Positions 36,662 through 47,176 of a stretch of 64,000 nt of DNA are shown here, one piece after another. The stretch comes from Pseudomonadota bacterium (GTDB taxonomy: Bacteria > Pseudomonadota > Alphaproteobacteria > Sphingomonadales > Sphingomonadaceae). A program made the position numbers and the translations under genes. Position 1 is the first letter of the stretch; each line of letters opens with the position of its first letter. The notes under the pieces were generated by a model. It was not told where the DNA came from. It made no database searches and worked only from the letters and a program-made list of their open reading frames with translations. The stretch covers positions 62,001 through 126,000 of the forward strand of contig JAKPHK010000068.1 in NCBI GenBank assembly GCA_029550345.1, given 5' to 3'.

Positions 36662-38290
36662 TCAGACCAGCCGCGATTGCTGCAGGGCTGCGGCGATGAA
36701 ACCAGCGAACAGCGGGTGGGGTTCGAACGGTCGGCTCTTGAGTTCAGGGTGGAACTGCACACCGATGAACCACGGGTGGTCAGGCCGCTCGACAATCTCC
36801 GGCAGAAGGCCATCGGGCGACATCCCCGAAAAGACCAGCCCGCCCTGCTCAAGCACCTCGCGATAGGCGCCGTTGACCTCATAACGATGGCGGTGCCGTT
36901 CGCTGATCGTGGTCGCGCCATAGATCGCCGCGACATGGCTGTTGGCACCCAATTCCGCTTCATAGGCACCAAGCCGCATGGTCCCGCCCAGATCGGTATC
37001 CGCCCCGCGCTTCTGAAGGCCCTCGGGGCTCATCCATTCGGTGATGATCCCAACCACCGGCTGGTCCGTTGGTCCAAATTCGGTTGAGCCGGCTTCCGCA
37101 ATTCCGGCATCGCGGGCACCTTCGATACAGGCCATCTGCATCCCCAGGCAGATCCCCAAGAACGGCACCTTGCGTTCACGCGCGAAGCGGACAGAGGCGA
37201 TCTTGCCTTCGGTCCCGCGCACCCCGAAACCGCCCGGAACCAGAATGCCGTGCATCGGCTCCAGCTTTGTGACGATCTCATCATCACCGGCTTCGAACAG
37301 CTCGGCATCAATCCAGCGGATGTTGACCTTAACCCGGTTGGCCATGCCGCCATGGATCAGCGCTTCGTTGAGGCTCTTGTAGGCATCGGGCAGGCCGACA
37401 TATTTGCCGACCACGCCAATCGTCACTTCACCCTCGGGGTTGTGATAGCGATCGACGATATCTTCCCAGCCCGACAGGTTCGGCGCCGGGCTGCTCATGC
37501 CGAAATGGTGCAGCACTTCGGCGTCGAGCCCTTCGGCGTGGTACTGCAAGGGCACGGCATAGATGCTGCTGGCGTCGAGCGCCGGGATCACGGCTTCCTT
37601 GCGGACATTGCAGAACAGCGCGATCTTGGCGCGCTCGTTCTCTGGCAGCGGATGTTCACAGCGGCACAGCAGAACGTCGGGCTGGACCCCCAGACTGGTC
37701 AGCTCGCGAACCGAATGCTGGGTCGGCTTGGTTTTGAGCTCACCCGCCGCGGCAACATAGGGCACCAGCGTGACGTGAACCGAGCAGAACCGTTCGCGCC
37801 CCAGCTCGTTGCGCAGTTGGCGGATCGCCTCAACGAAGGGGAGACCTTCGATATCGCCAACGGTCCCGCCGATTTCGCACAGCACGAAATCGAGGTCATC
37901 GGTATCGGCCAGGGCAAATTGCTTGATCGCATCGGTGACGTGCGGAACGACCTGCACGGTCGCGCCAAGATAGTCGCCGCGCCGCTCCTTGGCGATGATG
38001 TCGCGATAGATCCGGCCCGACGTGATGTTGTCCGCCTGGCGCGCCGAAACGCCGGTGAAACGCTCGTAATGCCCAAGGTCGAGATCGGTTTCGGCCCCGT
38101 CATCGGTGACATAGACTTCACCGTGCTGATAGGGGCTCATCGTGCCGGGATCGACGTTGAGATAGGGATCGAACTTGCGGATGCGGACCTTGAACCCGCG
38201 CGCCTGCAGCAGTGCTGCGAGGCTTGCCGCCATGAGACCTTTGCCGAGCGAGGAGACCACGCCGCCGGTGATAAAAATGAACCGCGCCAT
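36662..38290 (-). CDS. pyrG: CTP synthase
   Basis: Converts UTP to CTP with glutamine. 542 residues. N-terminal synthase domain: [13 protein letters not shown] (P-loop-like), [27 protein letters not shown]-terminal glutamine amidotransferase: [19 protein letters not shown] with the nucleophile cysteine, and the VQFHPELKS catalytic His-Glu. ATG 38290. secG lies upstream on the same strand, 129 bp away, with a hairpin between them. Confidence 0.98.
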   Translation of the reverse strand: MARFIFITGGVVSSLGKGLMAASLAALLQARGFKVRIRKFDPYLNVDPGTMSPYQHGEVYVTDDGAETDLDLGHYERFTGVSARQADNITSGRIYRDIIAKERRGDYLGATVQVVPHVTDAIKQFALADTDDLDFVLCEIGGTVGDIEGLPFVEAIRQLRNELGRERFCSVHVTLVPYVAAAGELKTKPTQHSVRELTSLGVQPDVLLCRCEHPLPENERAKIALFCNVRKEAVIPALDASSIYAVPLQYHAEGLDAEVLHHFGMSSPAPNLSGWEDIVDRYHNPEGEVTIGVVGKYVGLPDAYKSLNEALIHGGMANRVKVNIRWIDAELFEAGDDEIVTKLEPMHGILVPGGFGVRGTEGKIASVRFARERKVPFLGICLGMQMACIEGARDAGIAEAGSTEFGPTDQPVVGIITEWMSPEGLQKRGADTDLGGTMRLGAYEAELGANSHVAAIYGATTISERHRHRYEVNGAYREVLEQGGLVFSGMSPDGLLPEIVERPDHPWFIGVQFHPELKSRPFEPHPLFAGFIAAALQQSRLV

Positions 38291-38377
38291 GGGAGTCGCG
38301 CCTTAAGCCGGGTTTATGGATTCGGGCAAGCGTTGCGTGCCGCAATCCACAGTTGAAGATGCACGGCATACCGAAGC

Positions 38378-38394
38378 CGGCCCTTGCGGGGCCG
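38378..38394 (-). terminator. Possible hairpin terminator after secG
   Basis: CGGCCC / GGGCCG with a 5-base loop lies 26 bp past the secG stop, before pyrG. No U-run follows, so it may only weaken read-through. Confidence 0.3.
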
Positions 38395-38419
38395 ACGGCG
38401 GCGCCGATCGGATCGGAAA

Positions 38420-38827
38420 TTACTGCTTGGTGCCGGGCAGCGTCAGCGGAGCCAGACCGCCACCGGTCGGCGTGGCGGCCGGAGCAGCCGGGCTGGACGA
38501 GGGCGCACCCTGCTGAACCGGAACACCGGGCTGGGTGGCCGGGGCCTGTTGGACCGGAGCGGCAGTTCCTGCCAGCCCCTCAATCGAACGCTGACTGCCG
38601 GAACTGGCGGCCAGGGCAGCCAGTACGATCGACAGGGTCACGAACAAAAACGCCAGGATCGTGGTCATCCGGGTCAGGAAATCGGCTGCGCCGCGGGCCG
38701 ACATCAGACCTGCCGGGCTGCCACCCACGCCGAGCCCGCCACCTTCGGACTTCTGCATCAGGATAACGCCCACCAGCATGGCGGCGATGATGGCCTGGAC
38801 GACGGTCAGGAAAATGATCAGCGACAT
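38420..38827 (-). CDS. secG: Preprotein translocase subunit SecG
   Basis: 135 residues. Two membrane helices (IIFLTVVQAIIAAMLVGVILM and TTILAFLFVTLSIVLAALAA) flank the conserved cytosolic loop QKSEGGGLGVGG, the SecG signature. The C-terminal 60 residues are a Pro/Ala/Gln-rich tail, common in alphaproteobacterial SecG. Auxiliary subunit of the SecYEG channel. Lies between tpiA and pyrG as in many relatives. Confidence 0.93.
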   Translation of the reverse strand: MSLIIFLTVVQAIIAAMLVGVILMQKSEGGGLGVGGSPAGLMSARGAADFLTRMTTILAFLFVTLSIVLAALAASSGSQRSIEGLAGTAAPVQQAPATQPGVPVQQGAPSSSPAAPAATPTGGGLAPLTLPGTKQ

Positions 38828-38917
38828 GAACGATCCAAATCAAGAAACGGGATTGGCCGCAGCCGCGGCCTTGCGTGGGCATCTAGGCGCGGTTGCGCCC
38901 CAGTGCAAGGTGCGAAC

Positions 38918-39676
38918 CTATTCGCCCCCCGCCCCCGATGCTGCGGTCACGATTGCCAGGAAGCTGTCTGCCGCCAGGCTAGCACCACCGACCAGCGCGC
39001 CACCCACTTCATCGGCGGCCAGCAATTCATCAGCGTTGCCAGCATTGACGGAGCCGCCATAGAGGATCCGCACAGCAGCCCCGCCTTCACCATAGATTTC
39101 GAGAATTTTTGCCCGGATCGCCCGGTGCATCGCGCCGACATCGGCAACCGAGGGCACCCGCCCGGTCCCGATCGCCCACACCGGTTCATAGGCAACGGTA
39201 ACCCGGCTGGCGACTTCTTCTCCGAGCGGAATCGAATCTGCCACCTGACCGGTCACGACGGATTCGGCATTGCCGGCATCACGTTCGGCCTCGGTCTCAC
39301 CGACGCAGACGATCACCTCAAGCCCGGCCGCCAGCGCGGCATCGCCCTTGGCCCGCACCTCGGCATTGCCCTCTGCGTGCATGGCGCGCCGCTCAGAATG
39401 ACCGACGATCACGAATTGCGCCCCGGCATCGGCCAGCATCGGCGCGGAAATATCGCCTGTGAAGGCGCCGGAGGGCTTGGCATGGCAATCCTGCGCCCCG
39501 ATCACCGCCGCCTGCATATCTTCCGCCATTGGCAGAACCAGGGTGAAGGGCGGCGCGATACCTACCCGAACATCGGGATGGCGCGCCGCGCCGCGATCGA
39601 TAGAGCGTGCTTCGGACAGCATCGCGCGGATGCCGTTCATCTTCCAGTTGCCGACAATAAAGGGCCGGTTGGGCAT
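38918..39676 (-). CDS. tpiA: Triosephosphate isomerase
   Basis: Glycolytic enzyme of 252 residues. Active-site lysine in GNWKMN (K12), histidine in VGHSERR, glutamate in AYEPVWAIGTG, phosphate loop YGGSVNAGN. Complete and unremarkable. Divergent from ppiD across a 208-bp gap in which no clear promoter pair was identified. Confidence 0.97.
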   Translation of the reverse strand: MPNRPFIVGNWKMNGIRAMLSEARSIDRGAARHPDVRVGIAPPFTLVLPMAEDMQAAVIGAQDCHAKPSGAFTGDISAPMLADAGAQFVIVGHSERRAMHAEGNAEVRAKGDAALAAGLEVIVCVGETEAERDAGNAESVVTGQVADSIPLGEEVASRVTVAYEPVWAIGTGRVPSVADVGAMHRAIRAKILEIYGEGGAAVRILYGGSVNAGNADELLAADEVGGALVGGASLAADSFLAIVTAASGAGGE

Positions 39677-39884
39677 TCAAAATTCCTCACTGAACCTGCT
39701 GTGATCCGATCATCGTCGGACTTGCTCCGCGCCTAGGCCAGGGGGGCTTGCCTTGTCAAAGGACTTGCGGCGGAACGACGGGGATGCCCGGCGCTGGCCC
39801 ATTGCCTGCGCGCGCAATGATGCCTAAAGCGCCGGGTCATGCGCCGCACTGCGGCACCGGTCTGATCCTTCTGGCGAGCACACG

Positions 39885-41825
39885 ATGATCCAGTCTTTCC
39901 GTAATTTCTTCAATTCCAAGCTCGGGCTGGGATTTACCCTGGGCTTCCTGGTGCTGATCGCACTGGCCTTCGCCGGGGGCGATGTTCTGAACGGCGGCGG
40001 GTTTGGATCGCTGACCGCGAAGGATAATGTCGCCACCATCGGTAAGGAACGGGTCACGTCGGGCGATGTTGAAGGTGCTGCCAACAATTTCCTGACGCAG
40101 ATGCGCCAGCGTGATCCGACCGTGACCATGGCCGCGATCCTCGATCGCAACGGCCTGGAAGATATCATCACCTATCTGGTTGACCGGAAAGCCGCCCGGC
40201 TTTTCGGTGAACAACTTGGCCTGCACGTCGATGAAACGCTCGTGGCAAAGGAAATTGCCAAGATTCCCTCGGTTCAGGCGCCCGACGGCACGATCGATCC
40301 GGCGGCCTATGCCCGGTTCCTGGCAGATCGCCGTCAGACCGATGCCGAGTTCCGCGCCGAAGTTGCCGAAATGCTGATGGCGCGCCAGTTGCTCGGCTCG
40401 ACCGAAACCGGCGTTTTCGTCCCCAAGAAGGTCACGCTGCGCTATGCCGGAATGGTGATGGAACGGCGCAAGGGCGCGATCGCGCTGCTGCCCTCGGCGG
40501 CTTTCGCCCCCAAGACGCCGCCGACCGAGACGGAAATTACCGAGTGGTACAATAGCCACAAGGCCGACTATCTGCTGCCCGAGCGCCGGACGATCCGTTA
40601 TGTCGTGTTCGGCCCGGAAGCGATCAAATCGGTCCCCGCGCCGACCGACGCCGAAATTGCCGCGCGCTATAATGCGGTCAAGGCGACCCGCTTTGCCCCG
40701 ACTGACAAGCGTAAGCTCTCGCAGCTGGTCCTGCCGACCGAGGCAGCGGCAAAGCAGGTCATGGCCGAGATCCAGGCCGGAAAATCCCTGGAAGCCTCGG
40801 CCGCGGCCAAGGGCCTCGCGGTCGCCTCGTTGGGTTCGCTGGGCAAGGCTGAATACGCACTGCAAAGCTCTGATGCAGCGGCCAATGCGATCTTTTCCGG
40901 TCCCACCGGCAAGGTTACCGGCCCCTACAAGGCACCGTTGGGGTGGCTGCTCGTGCGGGTTGACGGATTGGACGGTTCGCCCGGCAAGACCCTCGATCAG
41001 GCCCGCGCTGAACTGGTCAAGGAACTGACCGAAGAAAAGCGTGCCGCCGCCATCGCCGAGTTTTCGGCGGCCCAGGATGACCGGATTGCAAACGGCGCGA
41101 CCCTGACCGATCTGGCCAAGGAATTGAATCTGCCCGTGCAGGAAACGCCGCCGCTGACTGCTGATGGCGGTGTCTTCGGCAAGCCGGGCATGATGGCGCC
41201 CGAACAGCTCGCCCCGATCGTGAAGGCGGCCTATGGCATGGATCAGGCCAAGCAGCCGCAATTGACCCAGCTTGTGCCGGGCAAGACCTTCATCCTGTTC
41301 GATGTCGGCACCCTCACCCCTGCCGCCGCCCCGCCCTTGGCTGAAATTCGCCCGCAGGTGATCACCGACATCCAGCTTTCAAAGGGCGCAAAGCTGGCGA
41401 AAGCCGCTGCCGACAAGGTCAAGGCGCAGCTCGAAAAGGGCGTGCCGATCGACGTTGCGATTGCCTCGCTTGGCATGACCCTGCCGCCGATCGACCGGGT
41501 CGACAAGGCGCGGGCCGAGGTCCAGGCCCAGGGACAGAATGCCGCCAAGCCGGAAATGCTGCTGTTCTCCATGGCCAAGGGCAAGGTTCGCCTGCTCGCC
41601 GCGCCGCGCAATCGCGGCTGGTATGTCGTCACGGTCAGTGAAGTGACCGCTGGCAAGGTCGCCCCGGAAGATCCGCGGTTGGTCGGGTTGCAGGCCGATC
41701 TGCAAAATTCGGTGGGTTCCGAATATGCTGGTCAGCTGCGTTACGGGATGCGCACTACGGTTGGGACAACCCGCAATGAAGCCAATACCAAGCAGCTGAA
41801 GAAGCAGCTGGAAGGCTCAAAGTAA
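39885..41825 (+). CDS. ppiD: PpiD-like membrane-anchored peptidyl-prolyl isomerase/chaperone
   Basis: 646 residues: one N-terminal membrane helix (GLGFTLGFLVLIALAFAGG), then SurA-N-like chaperone helices (GLEDIITYLVDRKAARLFGEQLG), and a parvulin-type region about 235-355. The isomerase core is poorly conserved, so chaperone function may dominate. Periplasm-facing helper for proteins leaving SecYEG, fitting its place beside secG and tpiA. It ends 14 bp before trpE, so the two may share a transcript. Confidence 0.88.
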   Translation: MIQSFRNFFNSKLGLGFTLGFLVLIALAFAGGDVLNGGGFGSLTAKDNVATIGKERVTSGDVEGAANNFLTQMRQRDPTVTMAAILDRNGLEDIITYLVDRKAARLFGEQLGLHVDETLVAKEIAKIPSVQAPDGTIDPAAYARFLADRRQTDAEFRAEVAEMLMARQLLGSTETGVFVPKKVTLRYAGMVMERRKGAIALLPSAAFAPKTPPTETEITEWYNSHKADYLLPERRTIRYVVFGPEAIKSVPAPTDAEIAARYNAVKATRFAPTDKRKLSQLVLPTEAAAKQVMAEIQAGKSLEASAAAKGLAVASLGSLGKAEYALQSSDAAANAIFSGPTGKVTGPYKAPLGWLLVRVDGLDGSPGKTLDQARAELVKELTEEKRAAAIAEFSAAQDDRIANGATLTDLAKELNLPVQETPPLTADGGVFGKPGMMAPEQLAPIVKAAYGMDQAKQPQLTQLVPGKTFILFDVGTLTPAAAPPLAEIRPQVITDIQLSKGAKLAKAAADKVKAQLEKGVPIDVAIASLGMTLPPIDRVDKARAEVQAQGQNAAKPEMLLFSMAKGKVRLLAAPRNRGWYVVTVSEVTAGKVAPEDPRLVGLQADLQNSVGSEYAGQLRYGMRTTVGTTRNEANTKQLKKQLEGSK

Positions 41826-41839
41826 GCGCAGGATCGGAG

Positions 41840-43351
41840 ATGTCCACCGCACAAGCCGATAACCGGCCTGCCGCGGCGCAGGCGCTGGCCCAGGGACGCC
41901 CCGGGCTGATCTGGCGCAAGCTGGTTGCCGATACCGAAACGCCGGTTGGCGCCGCGCTCAAGCTGTTTGAGGACGGACGCGGGGATTTTCTGCTGGAATC
42001 GGTCCAGGGCGGTGAAGTTCGGGGGCGCTACAGCCTGCTGGGGCTCGATCCCGATCTGGTGTTCCGCGCCACCGGCACGGCGGCAGAGGTCAACCGGATC
42101 TGGCAACATGACCGCGCCGCCTTCGCGCCACTCGCTGGTGACAGTCTCAGCGAACTGCGGGCCCTGGTCGAAAGCTGCAAGATCGATGTGCCCGAAGAGC
42201 TTCCTCCGGCACTCGCCTGCCTGGTCGGCTATTTCGGGTTTGAGACTTACGGCCTGATCGAAAAGCTGCCGCGTCCGGCGGCCAATCCGCTCAACCTCCC
42301 CGATATGCTGTTCGTGCGGCCAACAGTGATTCTGGTGTTCGATCGGCTCAGCGACGCATTGTGGTGTGTCGCGCCGGTCTGGCCGCAGGGCGGTGAACAT
42401 GGACTGGATCGCGCGCAGGACCGGATCGACGCGGTGCTCCACCGCCTGGCTGCTCCGCTGCTGCCCGAGCGGCAGGACGCCACCCTGCCCGAACCGGCGC
42501 TGCAACCCAGCATGGCCCCTGGCCAGTATGGCGAAATGGTGCTGCGCGCCAAAAGCTATATCGAGGCGGGAGACATCTTTCAGGTGGTGTTGGCGCAGCG
42601 CTTTACCTGCCCCTTCACCTTGCCCCCGATCGCGCTCTATCGCGCGCTGCGGCGGGTCAATCCCTCTCCGTTCCTCTATTTCCTCGACCTGCCCGGCTTT
42701 GCGCTGACCGGATCGAGCCCGGAAATCCTCGTTCGCGTCCGCGACGGCGAGGTGACGATCCGGCCGATCGCCGGAACCCGCCCGCGCGGCGCAACGCCCG
42801 AGGAGGACCGCGCGAATGAAGCCAGTCTGCTGGCCGATCCGAAAGAACGCGCCGAACACCTGATGCTGCTCGATCTGGGCCGCAACGATGTCGGCCGGGT
42901 GGCGCAGGCCGGGACCGTAAAGGTCACGGAGAGCTATACGATCGAGCGCTACAGCCACGTCATGCACATCGTCTCGAACGTGGTCGGCCAGCTTGACGGG
43001 GCCAATCACGATGCGATCGATGCGGTTTTCGCGGGCTTTCCCGCCGGAACCGTCAGCGGCGCGCCCAAAGTCCGCGCCTGTGAAATCATCGCCGAGCTGG
43101 AACCCGAAACCCGCGGGGCCTATGCGGGCGGAGTCGGCTATTTCTCGCCCGACGGCAACCTCGACAGCTGCATCGTCCTGCGCACCGGGGTGGTCAAGGA
43201 CGGTATGCTCCACGTCCAGGCCGGTGCCGGTATCGTGGCGGATAGCGATCCAGCCTACGAACAGCGCGAATGCGAAGCCAAGGCCGGGGCATTGATCGCC
43301 GCGGCACGGGAAGCCGTCCGGGTGGCGGGTGAAGCTGGGTTCGGCCAGTAG
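41840..43351 (+). CDS. trpE: Anthranilate synthase component I
   Basis: 503 residues, first enzyme of tryptophan synthesis. The N-terminal part has LLES (feedback tryptophan-binding motif) near residue 52. The chorismate-binding domain has PSPFLYFL, GSSPEILVR, PIAGTRPRGAT, RAEHLMLLDLGRNDVGRV and the FPAGTVSGAPKVRA segment. Starts at ATG 41840 after GGAG. The partner trpG is separated from it by two hydrolase genes. Confidence 0.97.
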   Translation: MSTAQADNRPAAAQALAQGRPGLIWRKLVADTETPVGAALKLFEDGRGDFLLESVQGGEVRGRYSLLGLDPDLVFRATGTAAEVNRIWQHDRAAFAPLAGDSLSELRALVESCKIDVPEELPPALACLVGYFGFETYGLIEKLPRPAANPLNLPDMLFVRPTVILVFDRLSDALWCVAPVWPQGGEHGLDRAQDRIDAVLHRLAAPLLPERQDATLPEPALQPSMAPGQYGEMVLRAKSYIEAGDIFQVVLAQRFTCPFTLPPIALYRALRRVNPSPFLYFLDLPGFALTGSSPEILVRVRDGEVTIRPIAGTRPRGATPEEDRANEASLLADPKERAEHLMLLDLGRNDVGRVAQAGTVKVTESYTIERYSHVMHIVSNVVGQLDGANHDAIDAVFAGFPAGTVSGAPKVRACEIIAELEPETRGAYAGGVGYFSPDGNLDSCIVLRTGVVKDGMLHVQAGAGIVADSDPAYEQRECEAKAGALIAAAREAVRVAGEAGFGQ

Positions 43352-43387
43352 CTTGACCTTCCGGGCAGAGCGCCTAGCCTGCCCGCC

Positions 43388-44452
43388 ATGCGCAATCTCC
43401 TGCTCCTCCTCTTTGCCCTGATCGCCGCCCCGCTCCATGCCGAGGACTGGCAGGCCCGTTCCACCGAACGCGATGTTGTCCTGAAAGACTTCCGCTTCGG
43501 TACTGGTGAGGTGATGGATACGCGGATCCACGTCACCACGCTCGGCACCCCGCACCGCAATGCCAAGGGTGAGATCGACAATGCGGTGATGATCCTGCAC
43601 GGCACCGGCGGATCAGGCTGGCAGTTCTTCCGCCCGCAGTTTGCCGATGAGTTGTACGGACCCGGGCAGGTGCTCGACATCACCAAGTGGTACGTGATCC
43701 TGCCTGACAACATCGGCCATGGTAAAAGCTCCAAACCCAGCGACGGGCTGAGGATGGCTTTCCCGCGCTATGACTATGACGACATGGTCCGCGCGCAGCA
43801 CGATATGCTGGTCCAGGGCCTGGGGGTGAAGCAGCTTCAGCTGATCCTCGGCACTTCGATGGGCTGTATGCACGGCTTCGTCTGGGGGGAGACCTATCCC
43901 GGCTTTGCCCGCCGCCTTGCCCCCTTCGCCTGCAACGCGGTGGCGATCGCCGGGCGCAACCGGATGTGGCGCAAGATGTCGATCGAGGCGATCAAGGCCG
44001 ATCCGCTGTGGAACGCCGGCAACTATACCGAGCAGCCCACCAGCGGCCTGCGCACCGCGCGCAGCCTTTCAATCATCGCCGGGGGCAACGCCTGGGCTTT
44101 GCAAGAACAGTACCCGACCCGCGAACTGGCCGAGGAAGCGCTGGACAAGGCCTTCAACGCACCCAACCCATTCGGCAACGATGCCAACGATACGATCTAT
44201 TGGTACGATTCCTCGCGCAATTACGATCCTTCGAAAGACCTTGAGAAGATCACCGTCCCGGTGCTGTGGATCAATTCGGCCGACGATTTCATCAATCCGC
44301 CGGAGTTCGGCCTGCCCGAAAAGATGGTTAGCCGGATGCCCCGCGCGCAGTTCATCCTGATCCCGTTCAGCCCGGAAACCAAGGGCCACGGCACCCACAC
44401 CTGGGCGAAGTTCTGGAAGGATGACCTGGCAAAACTGATGGCGATGCAATGA
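43388..44452 (+). CDS. Secreted alpha/beta-hydrolase, MetX-like
   Basis: 354 residues with an N-terminal signal peptide (MRNLLLLLFALIAAPLHA). Catalytic residues are readable: Ser157 in GTSMGC, Asp in NSADDFI, His in GHGTHTW. The overall layout (HGTGGSGWQF, DNIGHGKS) resembles homoserine acetyltransferase relatives, but export to the periplasm rules out a role in methionine synthesis. Substrate unknown. It overlaps the next gene by 4 bp (ATGA). Confidence 0.85.
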   Translation: MRNLLLLLFALIAAPLHAEDWQARSTERDVVLKDFRFGTGEVMDTRIHVTTLGTPHRNAKGEIDNAVMILHGTGGSGWQFFRPQFADELYGPGQVLDITKWYVILPDNIGHGKSSKPSDGLRMAFPRYDYDDMVRAQHDMLVQGLGVKQLQLILGTSMGCMHGFVWGETYPGFARRLAPFACNAVAIAGRNRMWRKMSIEAIKADPLWNAGNYTEQPTSGLRTARSLSIIAGGNAWALQEQYPTRELAEEALDKAFNAPNPFGNDANDTIYWYDSSRNYDPSKDLEKITVPVLWINSADDFINPPEFGLPEKMVSRMPRAQFILIPFSPETKGHGTHTWAKFWKDDLAKLMAMQ

Positions 44453-45405
44453 CCGAGCGGCGCACTCTCTATCCCCCGATCGAGCCCTATGCCTCTGGAA
44501 TGCTCGATGTCGGTGATGGGCACAGCATCTACTGGGAGCGCTGCGGGACACCCGGCGGCAAACCGGCGATATTCCTCCACGGCGGTCCGGGCAGCGGTTG
44601 CAGCCCGAAGCAGCGCCAGCAATTCGATCCCGCGCTTTACGACGTGCTGCTGTTCGATCAGCGCGGCTGCGGACGATCGACGCCTTTTGCCTGTCTTGAG
44701 GCCAATACCACCTGGCACCTCGTCGCCGACATGGAGCGCCTGCGCGAAATTACCGGGCATGAGAAATGGTTGGTCTTTGGCGGGTCATGGGGTTCAACCC
44801 TCAGCCTCGCCTATGCCCAGACCCATCCCGAGCGGGTCAGTGAACTGGTGCTGCGCGGCATTTTCCTGGGCGGACAGAACGAGCAGGACTGGCTCTACAA
44901 ATACGGCGCGAGTGAGCTTTACCCCGAAGCATGGGCTGAATTCACCGGCCACATCCCGGCCGAAGAACGGGATGATCTGCTGACCGCTTACCACCGCCGC
45001 CTGACCAGCGAGGATCGCGCAGTGCGACTGGCCGCAGCCAAGATCTGGTCGATGTGGGAAGGCGTGACCGTCACCCTCCTGCCCGATCCTGAAATGCTCG
45101 CCGATTTCACTGCGGACGATCACGCCATCGCGGTTGCCCGGATCGAGGCCCACTTTTTCATGCACGATTGCTGGCTGGAGCCGGGCCAGTTGCTCAGCAA
45201 TGCCGGGCGCCTGCGCGGTATTCCGGGCGTGATTGTGCAGGGTCGTCACGATTGCTGCACGCCGCCATCGGCCGCCTGGGCGCTGAAGCAAGCCTGGCCC
45301 GAGGTTGACCTGCAAATCGTTGACGATGGCGGGCATCTTTTCACCGAACCGGGGATCACCGACGGACTGGTGCGGGCGAGCGATCGGTTTGCCGGCAAAG
45401 CCTGA
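44449..45405 (+). CDS. pip: Proline iminopeptidase
   Basis: Removes N-terminal proline from peptides. 318 residues, alpha/beta-hydrolase of family S33: oxyanion HGGPGSGC (44-51), FDQRGCGRS, nucleophile Ser113 in GGSWGSTL, later Asp in QGRHDCCTP and His in DGGHLF. Cytoplasmic, no signal peptide. Coupled to the preceding hydrolase by an overlap; 35 bp before trpG. Confidence 0.92.
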   Translation: MTERRTLYPPIEPYASGMLDVGDGHSIYWERCGTPGGKPAIFLHGGPGSGCSPKQRQQFDPALYDVLLFDQRGCGRSTPFACLEANTTWHLVADMERLREITGHEKWLVFGGSWGSTLSLAYAQTHPERVSELVLRGIFLGGQNEQDWLYKYGASELYPEAWAEFTGHIPAEERDDLLTAYHRRLTSEDRAVRLAAAKIWSMWEGVTVTLLPDPEMLADFTADDHAIAVARIEAHFFMHDCWLEPGQLLSNAGRLRGIPGVIVQGRHDCCTPPSAAWALKQAWPEVDLQIVDDGGHLFTEPGITDGLVRASDRFAGKA

Positions 45406-45440
45406 CTCGCAAAACCCGCAAGACCCGCCTAAGGGGCGCC

Positions 45441-46031
45441 ATGGCCGACATCCTCGTCATCGACAATTACGACAGTTTCACCTGGAACCTGGTCCACTAC
45501 CTGATGGAACTGGGCGCCGGGGTTGAGGTTGTGCGCAACGACGCAATCAGCGCGGGTCAGGCCGTTTCGAGCGGTGCCAAGGGTTTCCTACTCTCGCCCG
45601 GCCCCTGCACCCCGAATGAGGCGGGGATCAGCCTTGATCTGGTGGCTGCCTGCGCCGCTGCCGAAAAGCCGCTGCTGGGGGTGTGTCTGGGACACCAGTC
45701 AATCGGTCAGCATTTTGGCGGGCAAGTGGTGCGCGGCGGGCTTATGCACGGCAAGACCAGCCCGGTCACCCATGACGGCTCGGGCATCTTCAGGGGCATC
45801 CCCTCCCCCTTTACCGCGACCCGCTATCACTCGTTGATCGTCGATGATGTGCCCGATGGGCTGGTGATCAATTGCACTTCCGACGATGGCCATGTCATGG
45901 GCTTTCGCCATCGGGAACTGCCGATCCACGGGGTCCAGTTCCACCCCGAATCGATCGCCACAGAACACGGCCACGATATGCTCGCCAACTTCCTGCGGAT
46001 ATGCGGGGTAGAGCCGAAGGTTCTGGCGTGA
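45441..46031 (+). CDS. trpG: Anthranilate synthase component II (glutamine amidotransferase)
   Basis: 196 residues supplying ammonia to TrpE. Class I amidotransferase motifs: [11 protein letters not shown] start, LSPGPCTP, nucleophile cysteine in GVCLGHQ, and catalytic VQFHPES. The stop overlaps the trpD GTG start by 4 bp. Could also serve p-aminobenzoate synthesis, as in some bacteria; no pabB is near. Confidence 0.96.
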   Translation: MADILVIDNYDSFTWNLVHYLMELGAGVEVVRNDAISAGQAVSSGAKGFLLSPGPCTPNEAGISLDLVAACAAAEKPLLGVCLGHQSIGQHFGGQVVRGGLMHGKTSPVTHDGSGIFRGIPSPFTATRYHSLIVDDVPDGLVINCTSDDGHVMGFRHRELPIHGVQFHPESIATEHGHDMLANFLRICGVEPKVLA

Positions 46032-46987
46032 ACCTCACCGAGACCGAGGCCTTGTTCGGGCGAATGCTCGATGGCGAAATGCCGGATGAGCAAATTGCCG
46101 CCACCCTGATCGCGCTCGCCGATCGCGGCGAAACAGCAGAAGAAATTGCCGGAGCCGTGATGGCGATGCGCGCGCGGATGAAACGGATCGCCGCGCCAGC
46201 CGGCGCGATCGACGTTTGCGGCACCGGCGGCGACGGACAGCACAGTCTCAACGTTTCCACCGCCGTTGCGCTGGTCGTGGCGGCCTGCGGCGTGCCGGTG
46301 GCCAAACATGGCAATCGCGCCGCTTCCAGCCTGGCGGGTGGTGCCGATACGCTGGAGGCGCTGGGGCTGAACCTGGCCCGCGCTTCTGATCTGGCCGAGC
46401 AGACCCTGCCGGATCTGGGTATCGCCTTCCTGTTCGCCCAGGCCCATCACCCTGCACTTGGCCGGATCGCGCCGATCCGCAAGGCGCTGGGAAGACGCAC
46501 CATCTTCAACCTGCTGGGGCCGCTGGCCAATCCCGCCGGAGTCACCCGCCAGCTGGTTGGCGTGTCTCACCCCACGCTGATCGCGCTATATCGCGACGCG
46601 ATGGAACTGCTGGGCACCGAGGCAGCGATGATCGTGTCGGGCGCGGAAGGGCTGGACGAACTGTCGATCGCAGGAACAAGCTACCTTGCCACGATCGGGC
46701 TGGGGCCGATCCCGGCCGAACTCCGGCCGGAAGATGCGGGACTGTCCTCACACCCGCTCGAAGAGCTGCGCGGCGGAGATGCAGACTACAACGCCGCCGC
46801 ACTGCTGCGCTTGCTCGATGGCCAACCCGGCGCCTACCGCGACGCTGTCTTGCTCAATTCCGCCGCTGCACTGCTGGTCGCGGGCGAAGCGGGTGATCTG
46901 TTTGAAGGCGTTGAGGAAGCGGCCGAGGCACTCGACAAGGGGCTGGCCAAGGCTCTGCTGGATTGCTGGATCGAAACCGTCCGCTAG
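46028..46987 (+). CDS. trpD: Anthranilate phosphoribosyltransferase
   Basis: 319 residues from GTG 46028, coupled to trpG by GTGA. Motifs: [17 protein letters not shown] (phosphoribosyl-diphosphate loop), KHGNRAASS, and [13 protein letters not shown]. Third enzyme activity of the tryptophan pathway. A 136-bp inverted-repeat element begins only 6 bp after the stop. Confidence 0.96.
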   Translation: MNLTETEALFGRMLDGEMPDEQIAATLIALADRGETAEEIAGAVMAMRARMKRIAAPAGAIDVCGTGGDGQHSLNVSTAVALVVAACGVPVAKHGNRAASSLAGGADTLEALGLNLARASDLAEQTLPDLGIAFLFAQAHHPALGRIAPIRKALGRRTIFNLLGPLANPAGVTRQLVGVSHPTLIALYRDAMELLGTEAAMIVSGAEGLDELSIAGTSYLATIGLGPIPAELRPEDAGLSSHPLEELRGGDADYNAAALLRLLDGQPGAYRDAVLLNSAAALLVAGEAGDLFEGVEEAAEALDKGLAKALLDCWIETVR

Positions 46988-46993
46988 GAAATG

Positions 46994-47129
46994 CTCTCGC
47001 AAAGGCGCGAAGGGAATCTGCGGCGCAGCCGCTTTCGACTTTAGCCGTACCGCAAATCCTGCCGTTGGCGATTTTCCAGGGGCCTGCGGTCTGGCATCAG
47101 CTCTTTGCGCCTTTGCGCCTTTGCGAGAG
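46994..47129. repeat. 136-bp element with 15-bp perfect inverted ends between trpD and trpC
   Basis: CTCTCGCAAAGGCGC (46994-47008) is mirrored exactly by GCGCCTTTGCGAGAG (47115-47129); pairing extends to 20 bp with one mismatch. The right end also has the unit TTTGCGCC repeated twice in tandem. No protein frame. Looks like a dispersed intergenic palindromic repeat or MITE; no obvious target duplication. Confidence 0.75.
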
Positions 47130-47176
47130 TCCAAATAACTCGACATTCCGACAACCCGCCCGCTAGAGCCGTGGCG

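Noticed and set aside
39837..41261. 474-codon minus-strand open frame opposite ppiD
   Set aside because: Shadow of ppiD; low-complexity Gly/Arg composition and no start signal.
41741..43600. 619-codon open frame on the minus strand opposite trpE
   Set aside because: It lies antisense to a fully conserved trpE and has no domain-like sequence; long antisense frames are expected in GC-rich codon usage.
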